A stretch of DNA of 52,011 bases from Psittacicella melopsittaci (GTDB lineage: Bacteria > Pseudomonadota > Gammaproteobacteria > Enterobacterales > Psittacicellaceae): contig NZ_NRJH01000041.1 in the NCBI RefSeq assembly GCF_003585925.1, forward strand, positions 1 through 52,011, in the 5' to 3' direction. The position numbers and the translations under genes are program-made. Every line of letters starts with the position of its first letter. Position 1 is the stretch's first letter. The notes beneath the pieces were generated by a model, which had not been told where the DNA came from, made no database searches, and saw nothing but the letters and a program-made list of their open reading frames with translations. Below, piece by piece: positions 18,362 through 28,255 of this stretch.

Positions 18362-20086
18362 TTATTTATTATAGTTTTCTAATAAAGCTTTAGCTTTTGC
18401 TTTAGCTTGTTCAATAGTTAATAACTCTTTTTCCCCTGTACGGCGATCTTTAAATTCAACCTGACCATTGTTAAGGTTTTTCTCCCCAACAATAAATTGG
18501 TAAGGAACACCAATTAGGTCAATGTCAGCTAAAGCAACGCCAAGACGCTCACCACGATCATCGAAGTATACTTCTTCTTTTAATGGTAATTCAGCGTAGA
18601 ATTGCTCAGCAAAATCACGCACAGCTTGAGATTTGTTATAGTTAACTGGTACTAAACCAACTAAGAAAGGTACTAAAGCATCTGGTAAAGTACAACCCCA
18701 CTCATCGTGGTTTTGTTCAATAGCAGCAGCTACTACACGTGTAACCCCTATACCATAACAACCCATTACAGGATGAATGTTTTGTCCATTTTCGTCAGTA
18801 ACAGTAAAGTTTAATGATTTAGAATACTTGTCACCTAACATAAATACGTGACCACATTCACAACCACGTGTAAGTAGAAGTTTACCTTGACCATCTGGAG
18901 ATGGGTCACCTTCAACTACATTACGTAAATCTGCACTGTGATAGTCAGTTACATCACGATCCCAGTTTACGCCAAAGTAGTGGTAATCTGTATCGTTAGC
19001 ACCCGTAACAAAATCTGAAACAGTTAAAGCTGTATTATCTACAATTAAAGGTACTGGACAATTAATTACCCCTAGTGAACCAGGTTTTGCACCAAATACT
19101 TCTTCGATTTGTCCTGGGTTAGCCATAGTAACTGGAGAAGCAATTAATGGGTGGTGTTCAGCTTTAACTTCATTAAGCTCGTGATCACCACGTAAAGCAA
19201 TAGCTACTAATGGAGCTTGTTCTGTTGCCCCGTTAACTACAACCAGTTTAATTGTTTGGCTCGCATCATAAGCACCTTTACCAAATTCTACTAAACTTTC
19301 AATTGTCGTTACGCCAGGAGTATGAACTTTTTCTACCTCTTTAGTTGGAGCTTGACGTTCACTACTTGGTAAAGCTGGTGCTTTTTCAATATTAGCCGCA
19401 TAGTCTGAAGTATCACTATAAGCGATTAGATCTTCACCAGCTTCAGCTAGAACTTGGAATTCTTTTGAACCCGCTCCCCCCATGCTACCATTATCAGCTT
19501 CTACAGCACGGAAACTTAAACCACAAGCGGTAAAAATACGGTGGTAAGTTTCTTCCATATCAGCATAAGTACGTTTTAAATCTTCCCAATCTTGGTGGAA
19601 AGAGTAGGCATCAGCCATGATAAATTCACGTGTACGTAAAATACCAAAACGTGGTCTGGTTTCGTCACGGAATTTAGTTTGAATCTGATACAGATTTAAT
19701 GGAAGTTGACGGTAAGAAAATACTTCTTGTTTAACAGTAGTAGTAAATACCTCTTCGTGAGTAGGTCCTAAAACAAAGTCAGCATCTTTACGGTCTTTGA
19801 ATTTTAAAAGGTTGTCACCATAGCTATTATAACGCCCTGATTCAATCCATAATTCGGCAGGAGTTACCATAGTTGCAAGACATTCATGTGAGCCTACAAC
19901 TGCATGTTCACGACGAACTATCTGTTCTACTTTATTCAGAATACGTTTACCAGTTGGTAACCAAGTGTAAACCCCAGAAGCTAATTGACGTACCATACCA
20001 GCACGAATCATAATTTTGTGTGAATCAATAACTGCTTCTGAAGGAGCTTCTTTTAAAGTTGCTAAAAAATATTTTGATATACGCAT
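18362..20086 (-). CDS. proS: Prolyl-tRNA synthetase
   Basis: Class II synthetase charging tRNA-Pro. The ATG at 20086 (MRISKYFLATLKEAPSEA) is the family start and has AAGG 7 bases upstream; the longer frame adds 15 aromatic residues with no support. The 574 residues include motif 2 (RDETRPRFGILRTREFIMADAYSF, about 137-160), a bacterial editing insertion of the YbaK type at about 220-400, motif 3 (GCYGIGVTRVVAA) and the C-terminal anticodon-binding domain. Length equals E. coli ProS (572). An ACAAGCGGT uptake-type word occurs inside at 19523-19531. The unknown lipoprotein gene precedes it by 58 bases on the same strand, so co-transcription is possible. Confidence 0.96.
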   Translation of the reverse strand: MRISKYFLATLKEAPSEAVIDSHKIMIRAGMVRQLASGVYTWLPTGKRILNKVEQIVRREHAVVGSHECLATMVTPAELWIESGRYNSYGDNLLKFKDRKDADFVLGPTHEEVFTTTVKQEVFSYRQLPLNLYQIQTKFRDETRPRFGILRTREFIMADAYSFHQDWEDLKRTYADMEETYHRIFTACGLSFRAVEADNGSMGGAGSKEFQVLAEAGEDLIAYSDTSDYAANIEKAPALPSSERQAPTKEVEKVHTPGVTTIESLVEFGKGAYDASQTIKLVVVNGATEQAPLVAIALRGDHELNEVKAEHHPLIASPVTMANPGQIEEVFGAKPGSLGVINCPVPLIVDNTALTVSDFVTGANDTDYHYFGVNWDRDVTDYHSADLRNVVEGDPSPDGQGKLLLTRGCECGHVFMLGDKYSKSLNFTVTDENGQNIHPVMGCYGIGVTRVVAAAIEQNHDEWGCTLPDALVPFLVGLVPVNYNKSQAVRDFAEQFYAELPLKEEVYFDDRGERLGVALADIDLIGVPYQFIVGEKNLNNGQVEFKDRRTGEKELLTIEQAKAKAKALLENYNK

Positions 20087-20144
20087 GAAATAACCTTGAA
20101 AATAGAAATGAAAAAATAATTGAAAATACAAATAATTTTTTTAC

Positions 20145-20930
20145 TTATTCACCCGTGCTGGGTTGTTGCTCTGCCGGAGGCGGAGGTAAAGGAAAATCTC
20201 TTGTATTTATATCAGTTCCATCTATTTCCTGAATATATAATGGGATAGTGAAAAAGCCATTAAACCCTATATTTGCTACGAGAGTATTTTTAATAAACTC
20301 AGGTACTAAAGGTAAGGTTTTTAACCCCTGTAAATTGTAGTCCATAGTAACTACAATTATTTGCCCTGGAAGAAGATAATTTGGGGCTTGTTCTGGAGTT
20401 AATTGCGGATTATAAGCATTTAAATTGTATTGTGTAACGTCAGTGAGCTTATAAGACTGATCATAGACAATAGGTACTTGTAAGAAAAAGTTGGTCGAAC
20501 TATTATCTAAACTTGCTTCTCCAGTGTCTGAAGGTGCCTCAGGCATAGCTATAGCAAAGTTTACTACAGCATCTAAGTACACTTTACTTATAGGTTTGTC
20601 ACTAATATTTTTTATGGCATAACTTAAATGTAAGAGACCATCTTTATAAACAGATCTTAAATTAATCGAGCCATCTTTGTTTTTAGATTCTGCTAAACTA
20701 ACTAAAGGTCTAACTTCTACTGTTTTATAAAACTGAGTAACCAGATCTTGATTTAAATTGGCAAAGTCATCAACTACCTGGTTTTCATCTAATCGAATAC
20801 TTAGACTTGTAACTAATCGATTCGGAGTATTCTTAGTTACTACATTGTTAGTTGTTGGCGCTGGCTTGTCACAACTAGCTAAAACTGCACCGACAATCAA
20901 TGCCAAAACTAAGGATTTTAAACGCATCAT
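20145..20930 (-). CDS. Lipoprotein of unknown function
   Basis: I do not recognise this 261-residue protein. The N-terminus is a lipoprotein signal with lipobox VLASC (Cys20, or 19 if the second Met is used), followed by a Thr/Asn-rich linker. The mature part looks beta-rich, with a segment (LLHLSYAIKNISDKPISKVY) of the sort seen in immunoglobulin-like envelope domains, and ends in a proline-rich tail with PLPPPP. There is no catalytic motif. It lies upstream of proS on the same strand and divergent from folD. An envelope location is the only safe statement. Confidence 0.75.
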   Translation of the reverse strand: MMRLKSLVLALIVGAVLASCDKPAPTTNNVVTKNTPNRLVTSLSIRLDENQVVDDFANLNQDLVTQFYKTVEVRPLVSLAESKNKDGSINLRSVYKDGLLHLSYAIKNISDKPISKVYLDAVVNFAIAMPEAPSDTGEASLDNSSTNFFLQVPIVYDQSYKLTDVTQYNLNAYNPQLTPEQAPNYLLPGQIIVVTMDYNLQGLKTLPLVPEFIKNTLVANIGFNGFFTIPLYIQEIDGTDINTRDFPLPPPPAEQQPSTGE

Positions 20931-21147
20931 TATTTTGACTAATTTTTTAATTGTAAAAACTTGGGTTTATCTCTATATTATATAGAGGAAGTTTTATTTT
21001 TTTCTAGCCCCAAGGAAAAAATTTGCTAAAAAAATATATACAATTATACTAAATTTTTCCTTCCTTGGTTTCTATTTTTTTCTTTCATCATCCCTAAAAA
21101 TTGGTATAATTAAAGTCATGTAAAAAATACATGAGCTAGGAGGACTC

Positions 21148-22209
21148 TTGTCTGATACTATTATTTTAAAAGGTAAAGAAGCTGCTGATTTAATTAAAGA
21201 TCGCATTAGCCAAGCTACGGCTAAATTAGCTCAAGAACATAATATTCGTCCTAAATTAGCAGTAATCCTTGTAGGTGATAACCCTGCTAGTGAAATTTAC
21301 GTACGCCAGAAAGCTATTCAAGCGGCTGCTGTAGGAGTAGAAACAGAACTATTCCGTCTCGACGAAAATGTAGATTTTGAAACCCTGCTTGATTTAATCA
21401 AACGCTTAAACGCAGATGATTCTATTAATGCGGTTATTCTCCAATTACCTCTACCTCTGCATTTAAAACCATTTACTTACAAAGCAATGATTGCTATTGA
21501 TAGTAAAAAAGATGCAGACTGCTTTAATCCAAAAAATATTGGTTTAACTTTCTTAGACCGAGCTAACATTGTTCCTTGTACTTCGCATGGGGTATTACAA
21601 ATTCTCGATCAGTACAATGTAGATGTTCTTGGTAAACATGTGGTAATTGTTGGAGCTTCCAACATAGTTGGTAAACCTCTAGCTTTAGAATTAATTAACC
21701 GCAATGCTACAGTAACTACATGTAATATTCATACGAAAAATATTCGTAGCATCACAAAAACTGCAGATATTTTAGTTGTAGCTATAGGGCATGCAAAATA
21801 CTTCGATCACACTTATGTAAATAAAGACTGTATAGTAATCGATGTAGGTATTAACCAACTGCAAAATAAATCTTACGACCCAGCATTAGCTCAAGCTGTA
21901 AAAGAGCAAGGGGAAGAAGCACTAGCTCTAAGCTTTGCTAAAGCAAATGATTTAACTATCGCCGAAGCTAAAGAACAAATTCACTACCTCACTCGAGAAA
22001 AATTTACTGTAGGTGATGTGGATTTTGATGACCTAATTGGCAAATGTGCTATGGTAACTAAGGTTCCTGGTGGTGTAGGTCTGCTCACGGTAGCTAACCT
22101 TCTGCACAATACCTTAATTCTTACCCTACTACAAAAGAAATTAAACTTTGAAGATTTTGGTTTACAAAGACGTTACATTCGTGATCGTCAAGATACTAGC
22201 CATAAATAA
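21148..22209 (+). CDS. folD: FolD-like methylene-tetrahydrofolate dehydrogenase/cyclohydrolase, divergent form
   Basis: FolD interconverts methylene-, methenyl- and formyl-tetrahydrofolate in the cytosol. The TTG start is chosen because AGGAGG lies 5 bases upstream and no other start fits. The catalytic YVRQK (Tyr/Lys motif, about 52-56) and QLPLP are kept. Several normally conserved spots differ: DVDGF reads DADCF, PCTPxG reads PCTSHG, the cofactor loop GRSxIVG reads GASNIVG, and GVGPMT reads GVGLLT. A 45-residue insertion rich in Ala and Glu sits before VGDVDF, and the C-terminus is extended, giving 353 residues instead of about 285. It is probably still FolD, but cofactor choice may be altered (inference). 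Confidence 0.85.
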   Translation: MSDTIILKGKEAADLIKDRISQATAKLAQEHNIRPKLAVILVGDNPASEIYVRQKAIQAAAVGVETELFRLDENVDFETLLDLIKRLNADDSINAVILQLPLPLHLKPFTYKAMIAIDSKKDADCFNPKNIGLTFLDRANIVPCTSHGVLQILDQYNVDVLGKHVVIVGASNIVGKPLALELINRNATVTTCNIHTKNIRSITKTADILVVAIGHAKYFDHTYVNKDCIVIDVGINQLQNKSYDPALAQAVKEQGEEALALSFAKANDLTIAEAKEQIHYLTREKFTVGDVDFDDLIGKCAMVTKVPGGVGLLTVANLLHNTLILTLLQKKLNFEDFGLQRRYIRDRQDTSHK

Positions 22210-22213
22210 GCAT

Positions 22214-22244
22214 AAAAAAAGAACTCATTGCGAGTTCTTTTTTT
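22214..22244. terminator. Bidirectional terminator between folD and maeA
   Basis: AAAAAGAACTC pairs with GAGTTCTTTTT around a 5-base loop, with A and T runs on both sides, between convergent genes. Confidence 0.85.
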
Positions 22245-22255
22245 ATGTTTTTAAA

Positions 22256-23893
22256 CTACTTGTATTCTGGTTTCCACATGCTTTGTTCTACCACTTGCTC
22301 CCAGTTATCAGAAGTAACTTGAGCAACACCTTCAGCTTGAGCTTGTTTAGCTACAGCTACTGCCACTTTAGCCGAAGAAGCACGGAGTTGACTTACTGGT
22401 GGTAAAATTGCATGTCCTAGTTCGGTAGGGTTTACTTGATCTGCTACCGCTTGAGCTGCTGCTTCGAGCATAGCATCAGTAATAGTACTTGCTCGAGAAA
22501 CAATTACTCCTAAACCTAAACCAGGATAAAGTAAAGCATTGTTACCTTGACCAATATGGAAAGTTGTGCCTTGATAGTCAAATGGTTTAATTGGAATACC
22601 AGTACTTACTAAAGCCTTACCTTGAGACCAATTAATAATGTCTTCTGGCATAGCTTCGATTTTTTCAGTTGGATTTGATAGAGGTAAAATAATTGGACGC
22701 TCTACGCCTGCACTCACGGTTCTAATTACTTCTTCGGTAAAAGCACCATGGTCAGTTGAAGTACCAATTAAAATCGTTGGTTTAACATGACTTACTACTT
22801 CTAATAAGCTAATTTTACCATTAGTACGATGCCAGTCTTTTACTTCAGCTGGATCACGAGCATATTCTTGCTGATAGTCAGGTAAATTTGCCATATCCGA
22901 AGTTACTAAACCGTGAATATCAATTAACCATACGCGAGCTTTTGCTTCTTCGCGAGTTAAACCTTCACGTTGCATAGCTGCACTAATTTGGTCAGCCATA
23001 CCTGTACCAGCAGTACCTGCTCCATAAACCACTAAACGTTGATCTTTGAATCCTTGTTTAGTTACTTTAAGACCCGAAGTTACAGCAGACATTACAATTG
23101 CCCCAGTACCTTGCATGTCATCGTTAAAAATACGATATTGGTCACGGTATTTTACTAAAATACGACGAGCATTGCTTGCCCCAAAGTCTTCAAAGTGCAA
23201 CATAGCATTTGGGAAGTACTCGGCAGCTACTTTTAAATACTCAGCAATAAAGGCATCATATTTTTCCCCACGTACACGAGCATGACGGTTACCTAAATAA
23301 GCTGGATCAGCAAGTAAAGCTTGGTTATCTGTACCCACATCTAGGTTTACGGCAATAGCACGGGCTGGGTTAACCCCCGCAGCTGCTGTATACACGGCTA
23401 GCTTACCTACAGAGATATCAGTTCCATTTACACCCCAGTCACCAATACCAAGAATAGCCTCGGCATCCGAACAAACCAGAAGATCTACATCATCGGCACC
23501 TAAACCTAAATTAGCAAAAGCCACACGTATATCTTCAGGATGATCAATTGAAAGATAAACGGCACGCGAGCTACGATAATTAGCACTCCACTCTTTAATA
23601 GCTTGCCCAATTGTTGGATCATATACAACTGGAAGCATTTCTTCTAAGTGATCGGTTAAGAGCTTGTAATAAAGCACTTCATTACGATTATGTAAAGCAT
23701 CAAGATAAAAATATTTTTCAATATTTTTTTCGAATGCCGAATACTGCTTATATGCACGCGTAGCTTGTTGTTCTAAAGTTTCTACACCAACTGGTAAACG
23801 TCCTACTAAACCATATTTAAGTCTTTCATCACGAGTGAAAGCTGTTTCTTTATTAGTTAATGGATTAGTATAAACTTCTGGTTTGTTCGTCAT
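22256..23893 (-). CDS. maeA: NAD-dependent malic enzyme
   Basis: Oxidatively decarboxylates malate to pyruvate and CO2, yielding NADH. The start MTNKPEVYTN at 23893 has GGAG 6 bases upstream; the longer frame uses a TTG inside that site. The 545 residues carry the malic N-domain (GLVGRLPVGVETLEQQ; GIGDWGVNGTDISVGKLAVY), the metal-site FEDFGASNA and FNDDMQGTGAIV, and the NAD-binding GAGTAGTGMADQI followed by LPLSNPTEKIEAMPED. Length is near E. coli MaeA (565). It is a single gene, convergent with folD and divergent from tsaB. Confidence 0.94.
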   Translation of the reverse strand: MTNKPEVYTNPLTNKETAFTRDERLKYGLVGRLPVGVETLEQQATRAYKQYSAFEKNIEKYFYLDALHNRNEVLYYKLLTDHLEEMLPVVYDPTIGQAIKEWSANYRSSRAVYLSIDHPEDIRVAFANLGLGADDVDLLVCSDAEAILGIGDWGVNGTDISVGKLAVYTAAAGVNPARAIAVNLDVGTDNQALLADPAYLGNRHARVRGEKYDAFIAEYLKVAAEYFPNAMLHFEDFGASNARRILVKYRDQYRIFNDDMQGTGAIVMSAVTSGLKVTKQGFKDQRLVVYGAGTAGTGMADQISAAMQREGLTREEAKARVWLIDIHGLVTSDMANLPDYQQEYARDPAEVKDWHRTNGKISLLEVVSHVKPTILIGTSTDHGAFTEEVIRTVSAGVERPIILPLSNPTEKIEAMPEDIINWSQGKALVSTGIPIKPFDYQGTTFHIGQGNNALLYPGLGLGVIVSRASTITDAMLEAAAQAVADQVNPTELGHAILPPVSQLRASSAKVAVAVAKQAQAEGVAQVTSDNWEQVVEQSMWKPEYK

Positions 23894-24073
23894 ATTAAAC
23901 TCCAAATTTAAGTAGTCTAAAAAGGATACTGTTTATTATAACTAATATTAAAAATATGGACAAGATTATATTAAATAACCTAACTTTACTTTTGGTATAA
24001 TTTTTAATTGTGTTATAATTCTAAAGTTTAGCTTTAGAAGTAATTTTTTATATCTAATATCAAGATTTTTATT

Positions 24074-24994
24074 ATGAATATTCTCGTCTTAGATTCATCC
24101 TTTGACAAGATGCAAGCTGCCCACTATTCTTTTAATAAAGATGGTGACTTCCAAGTGCTAAGTGCCTTTTCACAACAAAAAGGTGCCCATGCCCAACAAG
24201 CTTTGCACATTTTACAAAACATTGCCACAGATCCACAGACATCACAACCTTATTCTGAATATCAGTATTTAATGTTTAATCGTGGTCCTGGTTCTTTTGT
24301 GGGAACGAGAATTTCAACTAGTCTTACGCAAGGTATAGCAACGGTTAACCCGCAGCTAAAAGTAATTGCAGTTTCTTCCCTGCAAATGTTAGCGGCACAA
24401 ATTCAGCTGTTAAGCGATCTAGCGAGCCAAGCTAATTTAGACCTAGCCCCTTTTGCAAACAAGACGAAAATATTTGTGGCTATAGATGCCAACATGGGCG
24501 AAAGCTATGTTGCTTGTTTTGATCGAGAATTAAATCTGCTTGGTAGTGAACAGCTAATTAAAAATGCTGAACTTGAAACCATTTACCAAGCTTTAAATTC
24601 TCCAGAACTTATAGCCGCAAATAATTACACTCATAAATTTGGCTTTGAGGTGAAAGATCAAGTCATTTTAGTGGGAAATGCCTGGAATAAATATTATCCA
24701 GTTGGACAAACTCTTGCCCAACAACTAGGTGATGAAGTTGTTGCACGTAATCTTTATCCTTTAATTAGTCAGTACTTTGAGCAGTATCTTAAAGTACCAG
24801 TAATTGAAGGACAAACTCGTGTTGCAATCGAAGCAGACGTAATGGATGACATTTTTGCATTCTTTGAGCAAATCACTGAATTACCTGATGTTCGCTTTTT
24901 AGCTCCATTTATTCAACGTAAAATTGCCCAACAAGATTTTACGCCTCGTCTTGCAATAGAACCAACATACATTCGTGACAAAGTAACTTACTAG
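24074..24994 (+). CDS. tsaB: tRNA threonylcarbamoyladenosine protein TsaB, enlarged
   Basis: Partner of TsaD in making the t6A modification of tRNAs reading ANN codons. The ASKHA-type N-terminus (MNILVLDSSF) and the signature RGPGSFVGTRISTSLTQGIA (about 76-95) identify it; the usual form is GPGSFTGLR. It has 306 residues, against about 231 in E. coli, with extra segments after residue 110 and in the C-terminal half (ending FTPRLAIEPTYIRDKVTY, the family's usual ending). Two TATAAT-like boxes lie in the 168-bp divergent gap before it. TsaE of the same pathway is also in the window at 47681-48187. Confidence 0.88.
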   Translation: MNILVLDSSFDKMQAAHYSFNKDGDFQVLSAFSQQKGAHAQQALHILQNIATDPQTSQPYSEYQYLMFNRGPGSFVGTRISTSLTQGIATVNPQLKVIAVSSLQMLAAQIQLLSDLASQANLDLAPFANKTKIFVAIDANMGESYVACFDRELNLLGSEQLIKNAELETIYQALNSPELIAANNYTHKFGFEVKDQVILVGNAWNKYYPVGQTLAQQLGDEVVARNLYPLISQYFEQYLKVPVIEGQTRVAIEADVMDDIFAFFEQITELPDVRFLAPFIQRKIAQQDFTPRLAIEPTYIRDKVTY

Positions 24995-25067
24995 TTGAAA
25001 AAGGGATCAAGAAGTTTATAAGTTTTAACCCTGCTTATTTAATAAAGCCCATTAGTTTAACTTTCTT

Positions 25068-26561
25068 ATGACTTCGAATATTATTGATACCTTAAGTGCA
25101 GTATGGTCATTTTTCAATGACTACCTTTTAATCTTCTCGTTACTTATTTGTGGCGTATTTTACTTTTTCCTCTTAAAAGGTCTGCAATTACGTTACCTAA
25201 AACATTCATTTACTTTATTATGGGATAAAAACACTTCCTACAATGACGATAAAGTAAATATTTCTCCTGTACAATCATTTTTAACGGGTCTTGCAGCTCG
25301 TATTGGTATGGGGAATATTGCCGGGGTGGCTGCTGCTATAGCAGCTGGTGGTCCAGGTGCGGTATTCTGGATGTGGGTAGCAGCCTTTTTAGGGATGGGG
25401 ACTGCCTTTGTTGAAAACACACTCGCACAAGTTTATAAAACTAAAATTGCTACGGGGGAATTTAAGGGCGGACCAGCTTTTTACATTACCTATGGTTTAA
25501 AAAGTAAACTAGGAGGCTTACTCTTTAGTTTAGTGTTAGCCTTTACTTATGGTTTTGCTTTTATCTCTTTACAAACTAACCAAATTTCCGAATCCCTAAA
25601 CTATGCCTTTGATATGCCAAAATGGATTGTTGGCTTTATCCTAGTGTTTTTAACGGGGATAATTATTTTCTCTAACCTAAAAACCATAGCTAACGTAAGT
25701 GGGGTATTAATTCCAATTATGTCAGGATTATATATCCTCATGGCTTTAATCCTCATAGTTTTACATATTACCGAGTTACCAAGAGTAATCTACACTATAG
25801 TTACTTCTGCTTTTAATACCGACTCAGCTTTTGGAGCAACGATTGGTGTGGCAATTAACTATGGGGTTAAACGTGGTTTATTCTCTAACGAAGCTGGGAT
25901 GGGTTCATCTCCTAATATTGCAGCTTCGGCAAATGTAAAACACCCTGTGAGCCAAGGTTTTGTGCAAATGGTGGGGATTTTCTTTGATACAATTGTAATT
26001 TGTTCTTTAACTGCCTTTATGGTACTCATGGCTGGAGTTTATGGTACCCCAGCAGGCGTAGGTCTTGAAGGTGCTTCATTAGCTCAAGCTTCAGTTGAAG
26101 CCTTTATGGGACGTTTTGGTGCTGAGTTACTTGTATTTATTATCTTCCTCTTTGCCTTTACTTCAGTATTAGGTTATTACACTTATGGTTCGGTTGGGAT
26201 TTATTATATTACTGACAATAAATGGATAGCTAACCTTTATCGTATTGCCGTACTTGGTTTTACTTTCTGGGGAGCTTACAAGTCGCCACAGCTAGTATGG
26301 AATACTGCTGACGTATTCATGGCTGTTATGTGCTTTATGAACGTTATTGCTTGTTTACTCCTTTGGCGTCCTTTATATACAGTTTATAAAGACTACCGTG
26401 ATCAGTTAAAAGCAGGTATTAAAACTCCAATTTTTGATGTGAGTAAATATCCTTCTTTAGCTAAAACTCTTCCTGAACCAGAAATTTGGGATTCGAGCCG
26501 CCACAACAAAGAAGGACAAAGCACAAAAGCCAATATAACTGTAGAACAACCATTTAAATAA
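25068..26561 (+). CDS. AGCS-family alanine/glycine:cation symporter, second copy
   Basis: Sodium- or proton-coupled amino-acid importer of 497 residues. It shares the whole layout of the 176-1687 protein, with RIGMGNIAGVAAAIAAGGPG at about residues 77-96, KRGLFSNEAGMGSSPNIAAS further on and a charged cytoplasmic tail. The two are clear paralogues with different flanking genes, so they may differ in substrate or regulation. It starts 73 bases after tsaB without an obvious ribosome-binding site and ends at a bidirectional terminator shared with treC. Confidence 0.9.
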   Translation: MTSNIIDTLSAVWSFFNDYLLIFSLLICGVFYFFLLKGLQLRYLKHSFTLLWDKNTSYNDDKVNISPVQSFLTGLAARIGMGNIAGVAAAIAAGGPGAVFWMWVAAFLGMGTAFVENTLAQVYKTKIATGEFKGGPAFYITYGLKSKLGGLLFSLVLAFTYGFAFISLQTNQISESLNYAFDMPKWIVGFILVFLTGIIIFSNLKTIANVSGVLIPIMSGLYILMALILIVLHITELPRVIYTIVTSAFNTDSAFGATIGVAINYGVKRGLFSNEAGMGSSPNIAASANVKHPVSQGFVQMVGIFFDTIVICSLTAFMVLMAGVYGTPAGVGLEGASLAQASVEAFMGRFGAELLVFIIFLFAFTSVLGYYTYGSVGIYYITDNKWIANLYRIAVLGFTFWGAYKSPQLVWNTADVFMAVMCFMNVIACLLLWRPLYTVYKDYRDQLKAGIKTPIFDVSKYPSLAKTLPEPEIWDSSRHNKEGQSTKANITVEQPFK

Positions 26562-26589
26562 AAAAAGAGCCACTATGGCTCTTTTTTTA
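26562..26589. terminator. Bidirectional terminator between the AGCS gene and treC
   Basis: AAAAAGAGCC pairs with GGCTCTTTTT around a short loop, between convergent genes. Confidence 0.9.
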
Positions 26590-26592
26590 TGC

Positions 26593-28233
26593 TTAAAATA
26601 AGTAGTAAAGGGCTTGATAAGGTTGAAGATAAATAGTATCTTCGTTGGTATTATTTACCCAATCTAAGTTGTTTAACAGTAAATAATCATCGAGATCTTG
26701 ATGCTCTAATCCCTCTGGAAGATCAACAATTTGTAATTGCTCGCCAAGATTTGCCACTACCCATAAAGTTTTACCTTGGTAAGTACGTTTGTATGACCAA
26801 ACATCTGGGTTGGCTGGATCGAGATCTTGATAGTCACCCAAGCTAAAAATAGGATGAGTTTTGCGGAGTTTAATTAGGTTTTGATAGAGATAAAACACTG
26901 AATCTCGATCTGCAAGGGCTGCTTCGACATTAACCTCGGCATAGTTTTTATTTACTTCAAGCCAAGGCGTACCTGTGGTAAAACCTGCATGGGCTTGAGT
27001 GTTCCATTGCATTGGCGTGCGACTATTATCTCGAGATTTTTGCCCTAAAATAGCAATAATTAAATCATGCTCCAAGCCTTGCTCTTGCATAATTTTATAC
27101 ATATTCAGACTTTCGACATCGCGATATTGCTCAATGCTGGTAAAACCAGCATTAGCCATACCTATTTCCTCACCTTGATAAATATATGGCGTACCTTGTA
27201 GACCATGTAAAATCATCCCCCAAAGTTTAGCACTTTCTTTTAGGTAAGCTTCTTTACCAAAGCGACTAGCTACGCGCGGTTGATCATGGTTACACCAAAA
27301 AGTAGCATTCCAGGCTTTATTATGCATCCCTTGTTGCCAGTAAGAAATAATTTGCTTTAACTCAACAAAATCAGGTTGAGCAAAGGTCCATTTTTCTCCT
27401 TGCGGGTAATCTACTTTGAGGTGATGGAAGTTAAAGGTCATCGACAATTCAGTACCTTCTAAGTTGGCATATTTTTGACAATTTTCAAGACTTGTCGAAG
27501 ACATTTCCCCTACGGTCATAAGTTTACATGGACTTAACACGCGTTGATTTAGTTCTTGTAAAAACTCATGAATGCGCGGACCGTCGGTATAGAATCTTTT
27601 TCCTATCCCTTGCTCATCATTGGCAAAACTCTGATCTTTAGAAATCAGATTAATTACATCTAAACGTAAACCGTCAACGCCCTTGCTTGCCCAGAAGTTA
27701 CAAATTTTATAAATTTCTTCGCGAACTTGGGGATTTTCCCAATTTAAATCCGCTTGCTCAACGGCAAAAAGGTGCAGATAGTATTTTTGTGCTTTTTCAT
27801 TCCACTGCCAAGCATTGCCACCAAATTTTGATTGCCAGTTATTTGCTTGCTCGCGCCAAATGTAATAATCATGATAAGGAGAATTCGGATCTTGCCCCTC
27901 AATAAACCATTGGTGTTGCGTTGAAGTATGGTTAAAAACCATATCCATAATTATGCGAATATTACGAGCATGAGCTTGACGAACTAACTCCTCAAAATCC
28001 TCTAAAGTACCATAGCTAGGATCTATAGCATAATAATCAGCAATATCGTAACCATTATCTACTTGAGGAGAAACATACATCGGAGTTAACCAAATCGCAT
28101 CTACGCCCAGCTGAGCTAAATAATCCAAACGGGAAATTATGCCCGCAATATCTCCTGTTCCCGAACCTGTAGTATCTTGGAAACTTTTAGGATAGATTTG
28201 ATAAATAACTCCTTGTTGCCACCAATTTTCCAT
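26593..28233 (-). CDS. treC: Trehalose-6-phosphate hydrolase
   Basis: Cytosolic GH13 enzyme splitting trehalose 6-phosphate into glucose and glucose 6-phosphate. The start MENWWQQGVIYQIYPKSFQD is typical. GH13 regions follow in order: DMVFNHTS (about 99), DGLRLDVINLIS with the nucleophile Asp (about 200), GEMSST with the acid Glu (about 260) and NHDQPR (about 330). Length is 546 (E. coli TreC 551). It is downstream of treB with a hairpin between them. Related alpha-glucosidases exist, but the treB partner decides the name. Confidence 0.93.
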   Translation of the reverse strand: MENWWQQGVIYQIYPKSFQDTTGSGTGDIAGIISRLDYLAQLGVDAIWLTPMYVSPQVDNGYDIADYYAIDPSYGTLEDFEELVRQAHARNIRIIMDMVFNHTSTQHQWFIEGQDPNSPYHDYYIWREQANNWQSKFGGNAWQWNEKAQKYYLHLFAVEQADLNWENPQVREEIYKICNFWASKGVDGLRLDVINLISKDQSFANDEQGIGKRFYTDGPRIHEFLQELNQRVLSPCKLMTVGEMSSTSLENCQKYANLEGTELSMTFNFHHLKVDYPQGEKWTFAQPDFVELKQIISYWQQGMHNKAWNATFWCNHDQPRVASRFGKEAYLKESAKLWGMILHGLQGTPYIYQGEEIGMANAGFTSIEQYRDVESLNMYKIMQEQGLEHDLIIAILGQKSRDNSRTPMQWNTQAHAGFTTGTPWLEVNKNYAEVNVEAALADRDSVFYLYQNLIKLRKTHPIFSLGDYQDLDPANPDVWSYKRTYQGKTLWVVANLGEQLQIVDLPEGLEHQDLDDYLLLNNLDWVNNTNEDTIYLQPYQALYYLF

Positions 28234-28255
28234 TTGTAATTCCTTTTTACATAAG

